The notes beneath the pieces were generated by a model. The model was given only the letters and a program-made list of their open reading frames with translations, was not told the DNA's origin and did no database searches. A stretch of 64,000 nucleotides of DNA, from positions 310,001 through 374,000 of the forward strand of contig NZ_CANLTR010000001.1 of assembly GCF_947494055.1 (NCBI RefSeq), written 5' to 3'. The translations under genes were made by a program, and so were the position numbers. The stretch comes from an uncultured Jannaschia sp. Its GTDB lineage: Bacteria; Pseudomonadota; Alphaproteobacteria; Rhodobacterales; Rhodobacteraceae. Positions 1 through 8,513 of this stretch are shown one piece after another (the first letter of the stretch is position 1; each line of letters begins with the position of its first letter).

Positions 1-566
1 GACTTGGCCGCGAACATCTCGGCGGCGAATTCCGGGATGTCGACGCCCAGATCGCCCGCCAGACGCTCGGCCAGCGCGCGGTCGTGGTCGGTCGTCGTGG
101 GCGAGCGGAACTCCAGCGTGTCCGACAGGATGCAGGTCAGCATCGCGCCGCGGATCGCCTCTGGCGCGGAGGACAGCGCGCTGCCCATCAGGTCGGCCAT
201 GATCGTCGCGGTGCAGGCGAGCGGCCGGATGGTGATGTCGATCGGCACGACGGTCTCGATCCCGCCGGTCAGCTTGTGGTGGTCGATGATCTGCCGCAGG
301 TCGGCGCGGCCGATATTGGCGGGAAGCTCGGCGGGGTTGTTCGTGTCGACGATCACGCAGGGCTGGTCGTCCTCGATGTCGAGGAGGATCTCGGGCTTGT
401 CCAGGCCCCAGCGCTCCAGCATCCACGCCGCCTCGGTGTTGGGCTCGCCCAGCAGCGCGGCCTTCGCCTCGGTGCCCAGCACCTCGTTCATATACCAGGC
501 CCAGGCGATCGGGCTGCCGGTGGAATCGGTGTCGGGGTGTTTGTGGCCGAAGACGAGCGTGGTCAT
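1..566 (-). CDS. ppaC: Manganese-dependent inorganic pyrophosphatase (C-terminus beyond left edge)
   Basis: Cytoplasmic hydrolase of inorganic pyrophosphate to two phosphates; family II (DHH) enzyme using Mn. Read from an ATG at 566, the first residues give FGHKHPDTDSTGS, the metal-binding HxxxDxD signature, followed by VDTNN and IIDHHK, the DHH core motif. About 188 residues are present; the family is about 305-310 residues, so the DHHA2 substrate-binding domain lies outside the window. The gene is divergent from the next one, with about 90 bp between start codons. Identification rests on three catalytic motifs in the right order and spacing. Confidence 0.93.
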   Translation of the reverse strand, partial: MTTLVFGHKHPDTDSTGSPIAWAWYMNEVLGTEAKAALLGEPNTEAAWMLERWGLDKPEILLDIEDDQPCVIVDTNNPAELPANIGRADLRQIIDHHKLTGGIETVVPIDITIRPLACTATIMADLMGSALSSAPEAIRGAMLTCILSDTLEFRSPTTTDHDRALAERLAGDLGVDIPEFAAEMFAAK

Positions 567-656
567 GGGGCATCCGTGGTGAAGTTGATCGGGGTCGCGC
601 GGGCCCTTAGCAACGGCCGCGGGCGATGTCACGTCCGGCGAGGGGCGAGGCATGAC

Positions 657-1301
657 ATGCGGGAGACGGAGCTCTACGCCCCGGTCAAGGCGTTCCTCGA
701 AGGTCAGGGCTACGCGGTGAAGGGCGAGATCGGCCCGGCCGACGTCGTCGCGGTCCGTGGGGACGAGCCGCCGGTGATCGTCGAGCTCAAGACCGGGTTC
801 AGCCTCGCGCTGGTCCATCAGGCCATCGACCGGCAGGCGATCACGCCGCATGTCTATCTCGCCGTGCCCGACGTCACGGGACGGCGGGGCCTCGCGGCGC
901 TGAAATCCAACCTGAAGCTCGCCCGCCGCCTCGGCCTCGGCATCCTGACCGTCCGTTTTCCCGACGGCGCCGTGACCGTGCATTGCGACCCCGGTCCGTT
1001 CCGGCCCCGCCTCTCCGCCAAGCCGAAGGCCCGATTGTTGCGCGAGTTCGCCGCCCGGCGCGGCGATCCCGCGCAGGGGGGCGCGACGCGGGACGGGCTG
1101 ATGACGGCCTACCGGCAGGACGCCCGCGCGATCGCGGCGCATCTGGCGAAGGCCGGTGCGAGCCGCGGGCGCGACGTGCGCGACGCGACCGGAATCGTGC
1201 GGGCGACGACGATCCTGCGCGACAACCATTACGGCTGGTTCGCGAAGGTCGCACGCGGAACCTACGCGCTCACGCAGGCGGGCCACGACGCCCTTGCCTG
1301 A
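657..1301 (+). CDS. DUF2161 family protein, PD-(D/E)XK nuclease fold
   Basis: 214 residues. The N-terminal half carries GPADVVAV followed by VIVELKTGF, the D...ExK arrangement of the PD-(D/E)XK nuclease superfamily, and then a QAIDRQ helix typical of DUF2161. The C-terminal part (from about residue 145) looks like a winged-helix: DGLMTAYRQDARAIAAHL, then RATTILRDNHYGWF. I start at the ATG at 657 (MRETELYAPV); upstream in-frame sequence is unlike the family. DUF2161 proteins are annotated as putative phosphodiesterases and the substrate is not known. Stands alone between a divergent pyrophosphatase and a transporter 42 bp downstream. Confidence 0.8.
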   Translation: MRETELYAPVKAFLEGQGYAVKGEIGPADVVAVRGDEPPVIVELKTGFSLALVHQAIDRQAITPHVYLAVPDVTGRRGLAALKSNLKLARRLGLGILTVRFPDGAVTVHCDPGPFRPRLSAKPKARLLREFAARRGDPAQGGATRDGLMTAYRQDARAIAAHLAKAGASRGRDVRDATGIVRATTILRDNHYGWFAKVARGTYALTQAGHDALA

Positions 1302-1343
1302 CGCCGCCATTGCACCCGGTCCCGCCCCGGTCCACCAAGCGCC

Positions 1344-2204
1344 ATGCGCCTCGCCCTGCTCACCGCCCTCGCCCTCTGCTTCCTCGCGGCGAACTCGCTG
1401 CTCACGCGCGCGGGCGTCGTGGATGGGACCGACCCGATGGCCTTCGCGGCGATCCGGGTGGCGGCCGGGGCGGCGGTCCTCGCGCTCCTGTCCACCGGGC
1501 GCGGGGTCACGTTGGCCGGGGCACGGCGCTGGGGCGCGGCGGTCGCGCTGGTCGTGTACCTCCTCGGCTTCTCGCTGGCCTACCGGACGCTCGATGCGGG
1601 CCTCGGCGCGCTGATCCTCTTCGCGACGGTGCAGATGGGGCTCTTCGCGCTGTCGCTCCTGCGCGGCGAGCGGAGCGGGCCGGTGCGGATCGCGGGCATG
1701 GCGCTGTCGCTCGGCGGACTGGTCTGGCTGCTCCTGCCCGGCGGCGGCGTGCGGGCCGATCCGATCGACGCGGCGCTGATGATTGCCGCGGGCCTCGGCT
1801 GGGCGGCCTACAGCTTCGCCGGCAAGTTCGAGCCCCGGCCGCTTGCGGGCAGCGCGGGCAACTTTCTCGTGGCGACCGCGCTCTTCGTCGTGCTCGCCCC
1901 CCTGTGGTGGGGCATGTCGGTGACGCTCTTCGGCGTAGTCATGGCGGTCCTGTCGGGCGCGATCGCGTCGGGCATCGGCTACGCGCTGCTGTTCCGGGTC
2001 CTGCCGCGAATGGGCGTGGCGACCGCCGGCGTCGCGCAGCTCGCCGTGCCGGTGATCGCGACCGTGGCGGGCGCGCTTCTCCTGTCGGAGATCCCGGATA
2101 CGCGTGCGCTCGCGGCGGGGGCTCTGGTCCTCGCGGGGATTGCGCTCGCGACGCTTCGCCTGCCCTCCCGGTCTCGTGACGGCGCGCGACGCGCCGCACC
2201 CTAG
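1344..2204 (+). CDS. DMT superfamily transporter (EamA domain)
   Basis: 286 residues, hydrophobic throughout, with about ten predicted membrane segments in two EamA repeats of roughly 140 residues each, the length and layout of drug/metabolite exporters of the inner membrane. Repeat boundaries are marked by short charged stretches (around residues 105-115 and 165-175), and the protein ends with a basic tail. Substrate cannot be told from sequence; family members export amino acids, metabolites or drugs. The start at 1344 (MRLALLTALAL) is directly the first membrane helix. Confidence 0.82.
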   Translation: MRLALLTALALCFLAANSLLTRAGVVDGTDPMAFAAIRVAAGAAVLALLSTGRGVTLAGARRWGAAVALVVYLLGFSLAYRTLDAGLGALILFATVQMGLFALSLLRGERSGPVRIAGMALSLGGLVWLLLPGGGVRADPIDAALMIAAGLGWAAYSFAGKFEPRPLAGSAGNFLVATALFVVLAPLWWGMSVTLFGVVMAVLSGAIASGIGYALLFRVLPRMGVATAGVAQLAVPVIATVAGALLLSEIPDTRALAAGALVLAGIALATLRLPSRSRDGARRAAP

Positions 2205-2235
2205 CGTCATGACGAACGGACCCTAGATTCGACGG

Positions 2236-2964
2236 ATGATCCGGTTCGCGCTCCTCGTCCTCTTCGCCGCGCTGCCGCTTTCCGCCCGCGCCGCCCCCGA
2301 TTGCGTCGTCCTCCTGCACGGGCTGGCGCGGAGCGACGCGTCGATGCTGGTCATGGCCGAGGCGCTGGACGCGGAGGGCTACCGCGTCTCCAACAGCGAC
2401 TACGACCCGGCCTCCGGCACCATCGTCGAGATCGCGGCGACCGCCCTGCCCCGCGCGATCGCGGGTTGCGGCGATGCGGCACGCATCGACTTCGTGACAC
2501 ATTCGATGGGCGCCATCCTGCTGCGCGCCTGGCTCGCCGCGCACGACCTGCCGCGGCTCGGGCGGACGATCATGCTCGCGCCGCCCAATGGCGGGTCGGA
2601 GATCGTCGACATGCTCGGCGACCTCGCGGCCTTCGAATGGGCGAACGGCCCGGCCGGGCGCGAACTCGGGACCGACGGCCTGCCGCCGAGCCTCGGCCCC
2701 GTCTGGCCGGGCGTCGGCGTGATCGCGGGCACGCGCAGCCTGTCGCCGTTCTGGTCGACCATCCTGCCCGGGCCCGACGACGGCAAGGTGTCGGTCGCCT
2801 CCACCCGTGTCGAGGGGATGGACGATCACCTGACGATGCCGGTCACGCATACCTTCATGATGAACCAGCCACTGGTGATCGGTCAGGTGCTGGCCTTCCT
2901 CGCCGAGGGCCGCTTCGACCGGACGATGACCCTCGGCGACGTCGTGGAGCGCTTCACCGACTGA
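2236..2964 (+). CDS. Secreted alpha/beta hydrolase, lipase-like
   Basis: 242 residues with a clear Sec signal peptide at residues 1-20 (MIRFALLVLFAALPLSARAA). The mature part opens with VVLLHGLARS, the oxyanion-hole HG motif, and has the nucleophile elbow THSMG (residues about 89-93, a variant of GxSxG) followed by LRAWL. Near the C-terminus DGKVSV and DHLTMPVTHTFMM supply plausible acid and histidine positions. This matches small triacylglycerol lipase/esterase-like proteins of the periplasm in alphaproteobacteria. Substrate unknown. It is 31 bp after the transporter gene and may be co-transcribed. Confidence 0.78.
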   Translation: MIRFALLVLFAALPLSARAAPDCVVLLHGLARSDASMLVMAEALDAEGYRVSNSDYDPASGTIVEIAATALPRAIAGCGDAARIDFVTHSMGAILLRAWLAAHDLPRLGRTIMLAPPNGGSEIVDMLGDLAAFEWANGPAGRELGTDGLPPSLGPVWPGVGVIAGTRSLSPFWSTILPGPDDGKVSVASTRVEGMDDHLTMPVTHTFMMNQPLVIGQVLAFLAEGRFDRTMTLGDVVERFTD

Positions 2965-3041
2965 GTGCGGGACGGGGTCGTCACCCTGTGACGGCCGCCT
3001 TTCCGCATCGCGGTCTCCCATCAACGACGTCACCAATAGCC

Positions 3042-5168
3042 CTACGCGTCTGGCAGTAGCCCCTTCCGGGCCAGCGCCGCGATCAAGGGTGCGATCTCCT
3101 CCGCGCTGGCCCGCCAGCCACCTTTGGACGACGTATAGATCGGCCGTCGCACCTGCGCGAAGCTCAGGGTCGCGACACGCGACGCGGCTTCGTGGAAGGA
3201 CAGCACGGCAGGGTCCCACGGCAGGTCGCAGGCCGCGAGCAACGCCCGCGCCTGCCCCTCTGGGTCGTCCAGCAGCGCCTCGTAGGACAGCCTGTGGACG
3301 GCGTCGGGCAGAACCTCCCGCCAGAAGCCGATCGCGTCGTGGAAGGCCGCGATCTGATCGGCGATCCCCTCCTGCGAGGCGGCGTAGCGGTGTGTTCCCT
3401 CACGGAAATGGTTGCGCCAGATCGACAGACCGGTGTCGCGCGGATCGCGGGTGACGACGACGATGCGGGCCCGGGGCAACACCGCGCGGATGGCCCCGAC
3501 CTCGAGGAAGGAAAAGATCGACTTGTCGGTGCGGCGCTGGTCCGTCGCCCCGCCCGCGGCCCGGTCCGCCGCGTCGGCATAGGCGCGCCCCGTCGCGGTC
3601 AGGAGGTCCGGCGTGACGGGCGCACCGGCCGCGATGGCCGCCTGGAGCGGGGCGGTCGCCCGGCGCAGCACCGCCAGTTCGCCGCCCGCGACGACCTCCG
3701 GATGCGCGGCGAGGATGGCTTCGACGAGCGTCGTGCCCGAGCGCGGCAGGCCGGTCACGAAGATCGGTGCCGCCGAGCAGTCGCTCGCGACCCCGCCCGC
3801 CATCGCCGTGCGGATGGCCGGCCAGACGACGTCGCGCGCATGCGCCACCTGCGCGGCGGGCTGACGCGAATCGTACGGATAGGCGTCCAGCATGGCCGCG
3901 TTGGCTTGCGCCAGATGCCGGGCCGCGCGCGCCGGATCGCCGGGTGCGAGCGCCCGGGCCAGCCCGTAATCGAGCGTGCGCGCCGCAGCGGCGGGCAGGT
4001 CCGGCCGCGCCCGCGCCGCTTCTGTCGCGGCGAGCGCTCCGTCGCCGGGGTCGAGCCGCGTGGCGTAGGCCAGGGCCCGGAAGGCCGTCCCGTCAGCGGG
4101 ATCGGCGGCGATGGCCGCGCGCAGGTCGGCCTCCGCTGCCTCGGCCCGACCCAACGTTTGCAGAAGCTGTCCCCGCGCGGTCAGCGCCGCCACGTCTTCC
4201 GGATCGCGCGCGAGGATCTCCCCATAGGTCGCAAGCGCCGCGTCCGCCTGCCCCGCCCGGTCCTGCGTCGCCGCCAGAAGCAGGTCGCGCCCCGGCGCGT
4301 CCGGCCGGCGCGCCGCGGCACGCATAACGGCGAGGTCGCCCCGCCGGGCCTGCATCGCCGCCTCCGCCGCGAGCGCGAGCAGGCCGTCGTCCCGCAGCCC
4401 TCGCGTCAGCGCCGCTTCCGCGACGTCCGACGCAAGATCGGACTGCCCGGCCCGGAGCGCCGTGCGCCCGAAGACGATCTGGGCGCGGGCGAGCTGAGGC
4501 GCCGCCCGTGCCGCGAAGCGCGCATCCACGAGCGCCGCAGGCACGGCCCCGGCCGCGAGTCGCGCCTGCACGAGGCCGAGCCGCAGATCGACGGCGTAGG
4601 GCTCGCGCTGCAGACCCTGCGCGTAGGCCTCGACCGCGCCCTTCGCGTCTCCTGCCCGCGCCCGCGCCTGCCCGAGCAGGCCCCAGAGCACCGCACCCCC
4701 GCCCTTCGCCAGCAGCGGACGTGTCCGCCGCTCGACCGTCGCGGCCTCCCCCGAATCAGAGGCTCGCGACAGGGCGGCGAGGTCCGCCCGCGTCGCCGGG
4801 CCGGCGCCGGTGGCGCGTGCGCCCGATCCGCTCGCCGCGTCCCGCAGCATCGTCAGGAGCATCTGCGGCAGGGCCGCCTTCCGCGCCTGCTTCACCACGT
4901 CCCCGCCGCGCCCCTGTCCCGCCTCGAAGATCGCGAGTTCCATCCACGCGACCGGCTCGGACGGGGCGAGGGCGAGGCATCGCGCGAATGCCCCCCGCGC
5001 TGCGACCGTTCCGCCCATATCCGCCTCGGCCCGGCCCAGCAGAAGCCACGCCTCGGCCGCCGTCGCGTCTTGCGCGACGAGAGGGAGCAGCCGGGCGCGC
5101 GCCGGGGCGGGCTGCCCGTGATCGAGCATCCGCCGGGCGGTCTCGATGTCGGAGGAAGGCGGCGTCAT
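3042..5168 (-). CDS. Tetratricopeptide-repeat sulfotransferase
   Basis: 708 residues. Residues 1-430 are alanine-rich helical repeats of TPR type (for example AWLLLGRAEADMGGTVAARGAF and AEADLRAAIAADPADGTAF). Residues about 455-708 are a sulfotransferase domain with the 5'-PSB loop GLPRSGTTLVE and the 3'-PB region VVVTRDPRDTGLSIW. Such TPR-sulfotransferase fusions are common in Roseobacter-clade genomes; the acceptor (glycan, protein or lipid) is not known, and the donor is expected to be PAPS. Divergent from the Hint gene across 140 bp. Starts at ATG 5168. Confidence 0.88.
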   Translation of the reverse strand: MTPPSSDIETARRMLDHGQPAPARARLLPLVAQDATAAEAWLLLGRAEADMGGTVAARGAFARCLALAPSEPVAWMELAIFEAGQGRGGDVVKQARKAALPQMLLTMLRDAASGSGARATGAGPATRADLAALSRASDSGEAATVERRTRPLLAKGGGAVLWGLLGQARARAGDAKGAVEAYAQGLQREPYAVDLRLGLVQARLAAGAVPAALVDARFAARAAPQLARAQIVFGRTALRAGQSDLASDVAEAALTRGLRDDGLLALAAEAAMQARRGDLAVMRAAARRPDAPGRDLLLAATQDRAGQADAALATYGEILARDPEDVAALTARGQLLQTLGRAEAAEADLRAAIAADPADGTAFRALAYATRLDPGDGALAATEAARARPDLPAAAARTLDYGLARALAPGDPARAARHLAQANAAMLDAYPYDSRQPAAQVAHARDVVWPAIRTAMAGGVASDCSAAPIFVTGLPRSGTTLVEAILAAHPEVVAGGELAVLRRATAPLQAAIAAGAPVTPDLLTATGRAYADAADRAAGGATDQRRTDKSIFSFLEVGAIRAVLPRARIVVVTRDPRDTGLSIWRNHFREGTHRYAASQEGIADQIAAFHDAIGFWREVLPDAVHRLSYEALLDDPEGQARALLAACDLPWDPAVLSFHEAASRVATLSFAQVRRPIYTSSKGGWRASAEEIAPLIAALARKGLLPDA

Positions 5169-5308
5169 GCGCCGGGATTAGCACTCGCGGCAGCACCGGA
5201 ACAGGCGCGTGAAACGCATTGTTTCCCTCAGGGCAGTAGATCGGAAGCTGACCACGCGTTACGCCCGAAGCACTGCGGTGGGGGCCGTTGTCATAGGACG
5301 GCTCTGTC

Positions 5309-6052
5309 ATGAGCGCATTCCAGCGATTCCCCGCAATCGATTCCGCCATCGTCCCACGGCCGGTCCCTGCACCGGAACCCATGGCGGACTACGACCTCGC
5401 CTGGCTCGACCACAAGGGCGTGCTGCGTCGCGACCTGCGCCGCCTGCCCGGCGCGCCGCTGATCGACGCCGCGGTGTCGAGCTTCGGGCGCGGAACGCTG
5501 CTGCGCGGCCCCGCCGGTCCCGTCGCGATCGAGGACGTGACGCCCGGCGATCGGGTTGCCGTGCGCGGCGGCGGCTTCGCCCGCGTCGACTGGGTCGGCT
5601 CGCGGCTCCACGGCGGTCCGGATGCGCAGCCGATGCTGTACCGCGTGGCGGCGCACGCCTTCGGCGCCGCGGGTCCGACGCAGGACATCGTCCTGGGCCA
5701 GCACGCCCTCGTCCTGATCGAACGTCCGGCCCTGACGGACCTCGTCGGCGGACCGGTCGCCTTCGCGCCGTTGGCGGCGTTCGAGGACGGGTACGGCGTG
5801 ACGGCCGTCACGCCGAAGTGGGAGGTGGCGACCTGGGGCATCGCATGCGCCGGCCAGGAAGCCGTCCTCGCCGGCGGGCTGGGGGTGGCGAGCTACCATC
5901 CGGCCCGGGCGACCTGCGCGCACCTGACGCGGAACGTCCTGGCCGATCTCGCCCGCCTGTTCCCGCAGAGCGCGGGCGGCGCCGGGTTCGGCGCACCCCG
6001 CCTGCCGACGCTTTCGGCGACCGAGGCGCGCGACATCGCGCTCGCGGCCTGA
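5309..6052 (+). CDS. Hint-domain protein, catalytic cysteine not seen
   Basis: 247 residues. From about residue 50 it follows the Hint (Hedgehog/intein) pattern found in many Rhodobacteraceae proteins: SSFGRGTLLRGPAGPVAIEDVTPGDRV, then WVGSR, then the block around DIVLGQHALVLI, and a late YHPARATC. In self-splicing Hint domains the first block starts with Cys; here the equivalent position is Ser/Phe, and the later His-containing block is also divergent, so processing activity is doubtful. No signal peptide and no other domain is visible. ATG at 5309; a later ATG (PEPMADYDLAWL) would give a shorter product. Confidence 0.7.
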   Translation: MSAFQRFPAIDSAIVPRPVPAPEPMADYDLAWLDHKGVLRRDLRRLPGAPLIDAAVSSFGRGTLLRGPAGPVAIEDVTPGDRVAVRGGGFARVDWVGSRLHGGPDAQPMLYRVAAHAFGAAGPTQDIVLGQHALVLIERPALTDLVGGPVAFAPLAAFEDGYGVTAVTPKWEVATWGIACAGQEAVLAGGLGVASYHPARATCAHLTRNVLADLARLFPQSAGGAGFGAPRLPTLSATEARDIALAA

Positions 6053-6134
6053 CGATACCGGCCGCCGCCCCGGGTGGACGGCGCGGCGTGTGTCTGTAGA
6101 TACGGGCCCGGCACGACGGCGGAGCGGGGACCCC

Positions 6135-7007
6135 ATGCAGATCATCGAAGCGCTCGCGGAGGTGTCGGACAGATACCGCGCCCTGTTCGTCGATCTCTGG
6201 GGCTGCGTTCACGACGGCGTGCGGGCCCTGCCCGGCGCGATGGAGGCCCTGACGACCTACCGTGCGGGAGGCGGCCGCGTCATCCTGGTCACGAACTCGC
6301 CCCGGACCCGCGCCGGCGTGGCCGCGCAGATCGCGCAGTTCGGCGTGCCCGACACGGCTTACGACGACATCGCCACCTCGGGCGACTCGGCCCGCGTCGC
6401 GATGTTCGGCGGCGTGGTGGGAGAGCGCGTCTGGCATCTCGGGCAGTCGCACGACGCCGCCTTCTTCGAGCCGCCCGCGATCCTCGATCATCCCGCCCGG
6501 ATCGAGCGCGTCCCGCTCGAGGCGGCGGAGGGGATCGTCTGTACCGGCCCGTTCGACCCGATGGCCGATCCCGAGACCTTGCGGCCGGAGTTCGAGGCGG
6601 CGCTCGGGCGCGGCCTGAAGCTGCTCTGTGCGAACCCGGACATCGTAGTGGACCGCGGCGAAATCCGTGAATGGTGCGCCGGCGCGCTCGCGGCGCTCTA
6701 TGCCGAGATGGGGGGCGAGAGCCTCTATTTCGGGAAACCTCACCCGCCGATCTACGACCTCGCCCGGCGGCGGCTCGCGAAGGTCGAGATGGTGCCGGAT
6801 GCCGAGATCCTCGCCATCGGGGACGGTCCGGGCACCGATGCCGCCGGCGCGATGGGGGAGGATCTGGACCTGCTCTTCATTTCCGGCGGACTGGCCGCGA
6901 CGGATACCGGAACCGGCCCTGACGGGCGTCCCGACCCCACCCGGCTCGCACGCTTCCTCGATGCCGAGGGAATCACGCCGACCTATACGATCGGGCGCCT
7001 CCGCTAG
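6135..7007 (+). CDS. HAD-IIA phosphatase, TIGR01459 family
   Basis: 290 residues. HAD motif I is FVDLWGCVHDG (the first Asp nucleophile is present, the second Asp of DxD is Trp-shifted as in TIGR01459), motif II VTNSPR, a conserved Lys in YFGKPHPPIYDL, and motif IV AIGDGPGTDAAGAM. These are NagD-like hydrolases of small phosphorylated metabolites; the TIGR01459 subfamily is restricted to alphaproteobacteria and has no assigned substrate. I start at ATG 6135 rather than the upstream in-frame ATG because MQIIEALAEVSDRYRALFVD matches the family N-terminus. Confidence 0.85.
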   Translation: MQIIEALAEVSDRYRALFVDLWGCVHDGVRALPGAMEALTTYRAGGGRVILVTNSPRTRAGVAAQIAQFGVPDTAYDDIATSGDSARVAMFGGVVGERVWHLGQSHDAAFFEPPAILDHPARIERVPLEAAEGIVCTGPFDPMADPETLRPEFEAALGRGLKLLCANPDIVVDRGEIREWCAGALAALYAEMGGESLYFGKPHPPIYDLARRRLAKVEMVPDAEILAIGDGPGTDAAGAMGEDLDLLFISGGLAATDTGTGPDGRPDPTRLARFLDAEGITPTYTIGRLR

Positions 7008-7126
7008 CCCCGCCCCCGAGGCGACGCGGCCGCGCAGTCCCCCGCCCGCGCCCGGTCGATCCCGTCCGCTCATCGAGCGCATGGCCGTCCTTGCACCCCT
7101 GCCCGGCCCGGGCTAGCCCGCTGCCC

Positions 7127-8044
7127 ATGCGGATCATCACGGATCACCGGGCCGTTCCGGCCGAGGCGCGCGGCGCGTCGGCGGCGATGGGCAATTTTGA
7201 CGGCGTCCATCGCGGCCACCAGTCGGTGCTCGACCTCGCGCGCGGCGCGGCGCCGCTCGCCGTCGTCACCTTCGAGCCGCATCCCCGCACCGTCTTCGCC
7301 CCCGATGCCCCGCCCTTCCGGCTGATGTCCCCCGAGGCGCGCGCGCACCGGCTCCAGAAGCTGGGCGTGGAGACGCTGTTCGAGCTGCCCTTCCCCGAGA
7401 TCGCCCCGCTGACGGCGGAGGCCTTCATGGCGGACGTCCTGGCCCGCGATCTCGGCCTCGCGCGCGTCGTCGTGGGCGCCGACTTCCGCTTCGGCAAGGG
7501 CCGCGCCGGCGACGCCGGCACGCTGCGCGAGGGCGGCGCGCGGCTGGGCTTCGACGTGGTGCTGGCCGACCTCCTCGGCGGCGCGTCGCCCGTCTCCTCC
7601 ACCGCGATCCGGCAGGCGCTGAGCGAGGGGCGGCCCGGCGACGCGGCGGAGATGCTGGGCCACTGGCACCGGATCGAGGGGCCGGTCCTGCACGGTGAGA
7701 AGCGGGGCCGCGGGCTGGGATATCCGACGGCGAACCTGTCGGTGGCGGGGCTGCACCTGCCGAAGCTCGGAGTCTACGCGGTGCTCGTCGACGTCTTGGG
7801 TGGGCCGCATTCCGGCCGCTACCACGGCGTCGCCTCCCTCGGCGTGCGACCGATGTTCGGGATCAACGAACCGAACCTCGAAACCTTCCTGTTCGACTTC
7901 GAAGGCGACCTCTACGACACCCACATCTCGGTGGCGCTCGTCGCGTTCCTGCGGTCGGAGGCGCGGTTCGACGGACTGCCCGCTCTCGTCGCGCAGATGG
8001 ACGCCGACAGCGCCGGGGCCAGGGCGGCGCTCGATGGCCTCTGA
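7127..8044 (+). CDS. ribF: Bifunctional riboflavin kinase/FAD synthetase
   Basis: 305 residues, the family length. N-terminal FAD synthetase domain with the nucleotidyltransferase motif AMGNFDGVHRGHQ, VVVGADFRFGKGRAGD and SSTAIR; C-terminal riboflavin kinase domain with GEKRGRGLGYPTANLSV and the YHGVASLGVRPMF block. Converts riboflavin to FMN and then FAD in the cytoplasm. Start chosen at ATG 7127 (MRIITDHRAVP); the longer frame from 7091 adds residues without family similarity. The next gene overlaps its end by 11 bp. Confidence 0.96.
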   Translation: MRIITDHRAVPAEARGASAAMGNFDGVHRGHQSVLDLARGAAPLAVVTFEPHPRTVFAPDAPPFRLMSPEARAHRLQKLGVETLFELPFPEIAPLTAEAFMADVLARDLGLARVVVGADFRFGKGRAGDAGTLREGGARLGFDVVLADLLGGASPVSSTAIRQALSEGRPGDAAEMLGHWHRIEGPVLHGEKRGRGLGYPTANLSVAGLHLPKLGVYAVLVDVLGGPHSGRYHGVASLGVRPMFGINEPNLETFLFDFEGDLYDTHISVALVAFLRSEARFDGLPALVAQMDADSAGARAALDGL

Positions 8045-8513
8045 TCCGATCGACCGCGACGGGCTGCGACCGCGCTTCTGGGAGCGGGGGCTCGCGAACC
8101 TCACCACGCGGGAATGGGAGGCGCTCTGCGACGGCTGCGGAAAATGCTGCCTCAACAAGCTCGAGGACGAGGAGACGGGCGAGGTCGCGCTGACCCGCAT
8201 CGCCTGCCGCCTGTTCGACGACGGCACCTGCCGCTGCTCGAGCTACGAGACCCGGCTCTCCTTCGTGCCCGAATGCGTCGTGCTGACTCCGAAGACCCTG
8301 GCCGATGCCGCCTATTTCATGCCCGACACCTGCGCCTACCGGCGCCTCCACGAGAACCGCCCCCTGCCGCACTGGCATCCGCTCCTGACCGGCGACCCGA
8401 TGTCGCCGCACCTGGCCGGCGCGTCCCTGATGGACGAGACGGTGAACGAGACGATGGTGCAGGACGAGGACTGGGAGGATTTCGTGATCGAAGAACCCAC
8501 AGGAGGGGCCTGA
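8034..8513 (+). CDS. YcgN family cysteine-cluster protein (UPF0260)
   Basis: 159 residues with the conserved CDGCGKCCLNKLED cluster at the N-terminus, a second set of cysteines (ACRLFDDGTCRCSSY), and then VPECVVLT and DTCAYR. This is the UPF0260/YcgN signature, probably a metal-binding protein of unknown function. The ATG at 8034 lies inside the last codons of ribF (TGA 8042-8044), and its own TGA overlaps the next ATG as ATGA/TGATG, so the three genes look translationally coupled. Confidence 0.92.
   Translation: MASDPIDRDGLRPRFWERGLANLTTREWEALCDGCGKCCLNKLEDEETGEVALTRIACRLFDDGTCRCSSYETRLSFVPECVVLTPKTLADAAYFMPDTCAYRRLHENRPLPHWHPLLTGDPMSPHLAGASLMDETVNETMVQDEDWEDFVIEEPTGGA

Noticed and set aside
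4-582. 192-codon plus-strand frame at the left edge
   Set aside because: The minus strand encodes a clear family II pyrophosphatase over the same bases.
3192-5312. 706-codon plus-strand frame
   Set aside because: Antisense of the TPR-sulfotransferase gene; Arg/Gly-rich with no motif, whereas the minus frame has TPRs and PAPS loops.
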